Below are positions 62,896 to 64,000 of a stretch of 64,000 bases of DNA, one piece after another. Positions within the stretch are counted from its first letter, which is position 1, and each line of letters starts with the position of its first letter. Origin of the DNA: GYS-P2D sp964414425 (GTDB lineage Bacteria; Bacteroidota; Bacteroidia; Chitinophagales; Saprospiraceae); contig CAYPWL010000001.1 in assembly GCA_964414425.1 (NCBI GenBank), positions 208,741 to 272,740 of the forward strand, read 5' to 3'. The position numbers were made by a program, and so were the translations under genes. Below the pieces are notes generated by a model. That model ran no database searches, was not told the origin of the DNA, and worked only from the letters and a program-made list of their open reading frames with translations.

Positions 62896-64000
62896 CTAAG
62901 CGTGTAGCGATTCATTGAGTTCGATGGTCTTAGTATTGGGACGTCCGATTAATTTACCAGACATCGAGTCATTGTAGTAGAGCATATACGACCTTCCGTC
63001 TAAGTCAGCACCCTTCACAACATTTTCACCTTCTGCGACCAACTCGCCATTAATGTTTACGGCCTTTTTATCCTTGTCATACAATGATACTTTCGCTGCA
63101 GCTGTGATATACACTCCCGCTGCTACCGTACATCCATCACCTAATGATATACCTGTACCAGCATTGGCACCGAGTAGGCAGTTCTCACCTATTGAGATTA
63201 CATTTTTGTTCCCACCAGAAAGTGTCCCCATGATAGAGGCACCACCGCCGATGTCAGATTGATTACCTACTACTACTCCACCCGATACACGCCCTTCAAT
63301 CATGGCGCTACCTAATGTGCCCGCATTGAAGTTGACATAGCCAGCAGGCATCACTGTAGTTCCTGAGCTCAAGTGTGCTCCAAGTCTCACCTGAGATCCT
63401 GACACCACTCTTACCCCTGTAGGGATGTGATAATTAACCATGTACGGAAATTTGTCTACATGACTTACGACGAGCTCCTCACCACTGAGCGTAGCACTCA
63501 TCTTGACCTGAGCCAAGTCTTCGGGCAATATTGGTCCACGATTCGTCCATGCCACATTATTCATCTTGCCAAATATCCCTGCACAGTTGATCTGATGAGG
63601 TTTTACCTTAAGTTGGCTGATGCATTGTGTCTTGAAGTATCCTTCCTCTGGACTCTCAACGGCAGTTGTTGTATAATATAAGAAGTAGGCAATCACATCT
63701 GTATCAGAATATCCATTGGATGAATGATTAACACTTAAGCTTGTGAGTACCTCTATGTTCTCATGTTTCTTACCATCACCTTTGAATGGAGCGAACTTGT
63801 TGAGGGCTTGCTCGATCTGCTCTGATGATAACACGACGTATCCATTTTCTCCAAAGCTCGACTTCCCCGATACATCTGCAATAACTGCTGCAGTACCATA
63901 TGATGCTTCATAATTGATACAAGGATAAAAGACATCGAGCGTTGTCTCGCCGCGTCTTCTGCGCAATCCTAATGCAAATGCAACAGGTCTTTGGTAACCT
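62896..64000 (-). CDS. dapD: Tetrahydrodipicolinate N-succinyltransferase, 5' end cut by window edge
   Basis: The frame stays open to the right edge (GYQRPVAFALGLRRRRGETT precedes the in-frame TTG at 63966), so the true start is outside. 367 residues are seen. It has the left-handed beta-helix hexapeptide repeats: SGSQVRLGAHLSSGTTVMPA, GYVNFNAGTLGSAMIEGRVS, GVVVGNQSDIGGGASIMG and ISIGENCLLGANAGTGISLG. The N-terminal half is the long (Pseudomonas/actinobacterial-type) DapD. It transfers succinyl from succinyl-CoA to tetrahydrodipicolinate in lysine and diaminopimelate synthesis. The length and domain order are normal. Confidence 0.88.
   Translation of the reverse strand, partial: GYQRPVAFALGLRRRRGETTLDVFYPCINYEASYGTAAVIADVSGKSSFGENGYVVLSSEQIEQALNKFAPFKGDGKKHENIEVLTSLSVNHSSNGYSDTDVIAYFLYYTTTAVESPEEGYFKTQCISQLKVKPHQINCAGIFGKMNNVAWTNRGPILPEDLAQVKMSATLSGEELVVSHVDKFPYMVNYHIPTGVRVVSGSQVRLGAHLSSGTTVMPAGYVNFNAGTLGSAMIEGRVSGGVVVGNQSDIGGGASIMGTLSGGNKNVISIGENCLLGANAGTGISLGDGCTVAAGVYITAAAKVSLYDKDKKAVNINGELVAEGENVVKGADLDGRSYMLYYNDSMSGKLIGRPNTKTIELNESLHA

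Noticed and set aside
1..64000. CRISPR arrays, phage or transposon genes
   Set aside because: No regularly spaced repeats, no integrase, transposase or phage structural genes were seen; repeats found are single pairs.

Overview
This is 64 kb of what looks like a chromosome of a member of the Bacteroidota. The main evidence is type IX secretion (T9SS) machinery and cargo (a PorP/SprF-type protein, a type A sorting tail on an M4 peptidase, a gliding-type C-terminal domain on a giant adhesin), start regions that almost all lack a Shine-Dalgarno sequence, at least one TAnnTTTG-type promoter, and a gene content of fused IcmF, fused branched-chain E1, type II glutamine synthetase, DUF5522, DUF5683 and DUF1343. 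A Saprospira/Lewinella-like relative is my guess from this gene mix; nothing here proves it. I see no phage, plasmid, insertion sequence, rRNA operon or CRISPR array. Both edges cut genes: DUF5683 on the left and dapD on the right.

Layout. 1-6.8 kb: DUF5683 end, an OmpA/SPOR-like protein, fmt, an alpha/beta hydrolase broken by two in-frame stops, rluF-type pseudouridine synthase, a secreted protein and an acyl-CoA dehydrogenase. 6.9-10.5 kb: a secreted M4 metallopeptidase translationally coupled to a small lipoprotein. 10.5-21.6 kb: a long minus-strand catabolic operon (branched-chain E1, E2, DUF5522, BtuF-like protein, IcmF, APH-type kinase, threonine dehydratase) with a divergent TetR regulator and a palindrome between them. 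21.9-30.7 kb: SDR, DUF2007, tRNA-Arg, a TSP3/OmpA protein, FrnE-like oxidoreductase, serine hydrolase, alanine symporter, folK and a deoxynucleoside kinase. 30.7-36.3 kb: a choice-of-anchor-L/SprB-type adhesin overlapping a PorP/SprF gene. 36.4-45.8 kb: SppA, YceI, NDH-2, a LON-domain protein, gamma-glutamyltransferase, HolA and small envelope proteins. 45.8-52.3 kb: cytochrome P450 with an HExxH lipoprotein, pyruvate carboxylase and a stand-alone response regulator. 52.6-64 kb: glycerate kinase, CoaD, dihydrolipoyl dehydrogenase, GSII, an HhH-barrel protein, NamZ, a DEDDh/GIY-YIG nuclease and DapD.

How the genes fit together. E1 and E2 (with the E3 encoded 34 kb away) would make acyl-CoAs from valine, isoleucine and leucine 2-oxo acids, and propionyl-CoA from the 2-oxobutyrate made by threonine dehydratase. 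B12-dependent IcmF would turn isobutyryl-CoA into butyryl-CoA, which an acyl-CoA dehydrogenase could oxidise. The B12-binding-protein-like gene and the APH-type kinase sit inside this operon, which is the most coherent metabolic proposal in the window. The strongest unexplained non-coding structure is the 362-bp divergent gap at 52274-52635, which holds a perfect 13-bp stem, a second composite stem, a 10-bp palindrome and a 14-bp direct repeat. I did not find a clearly new defence or mobile system.
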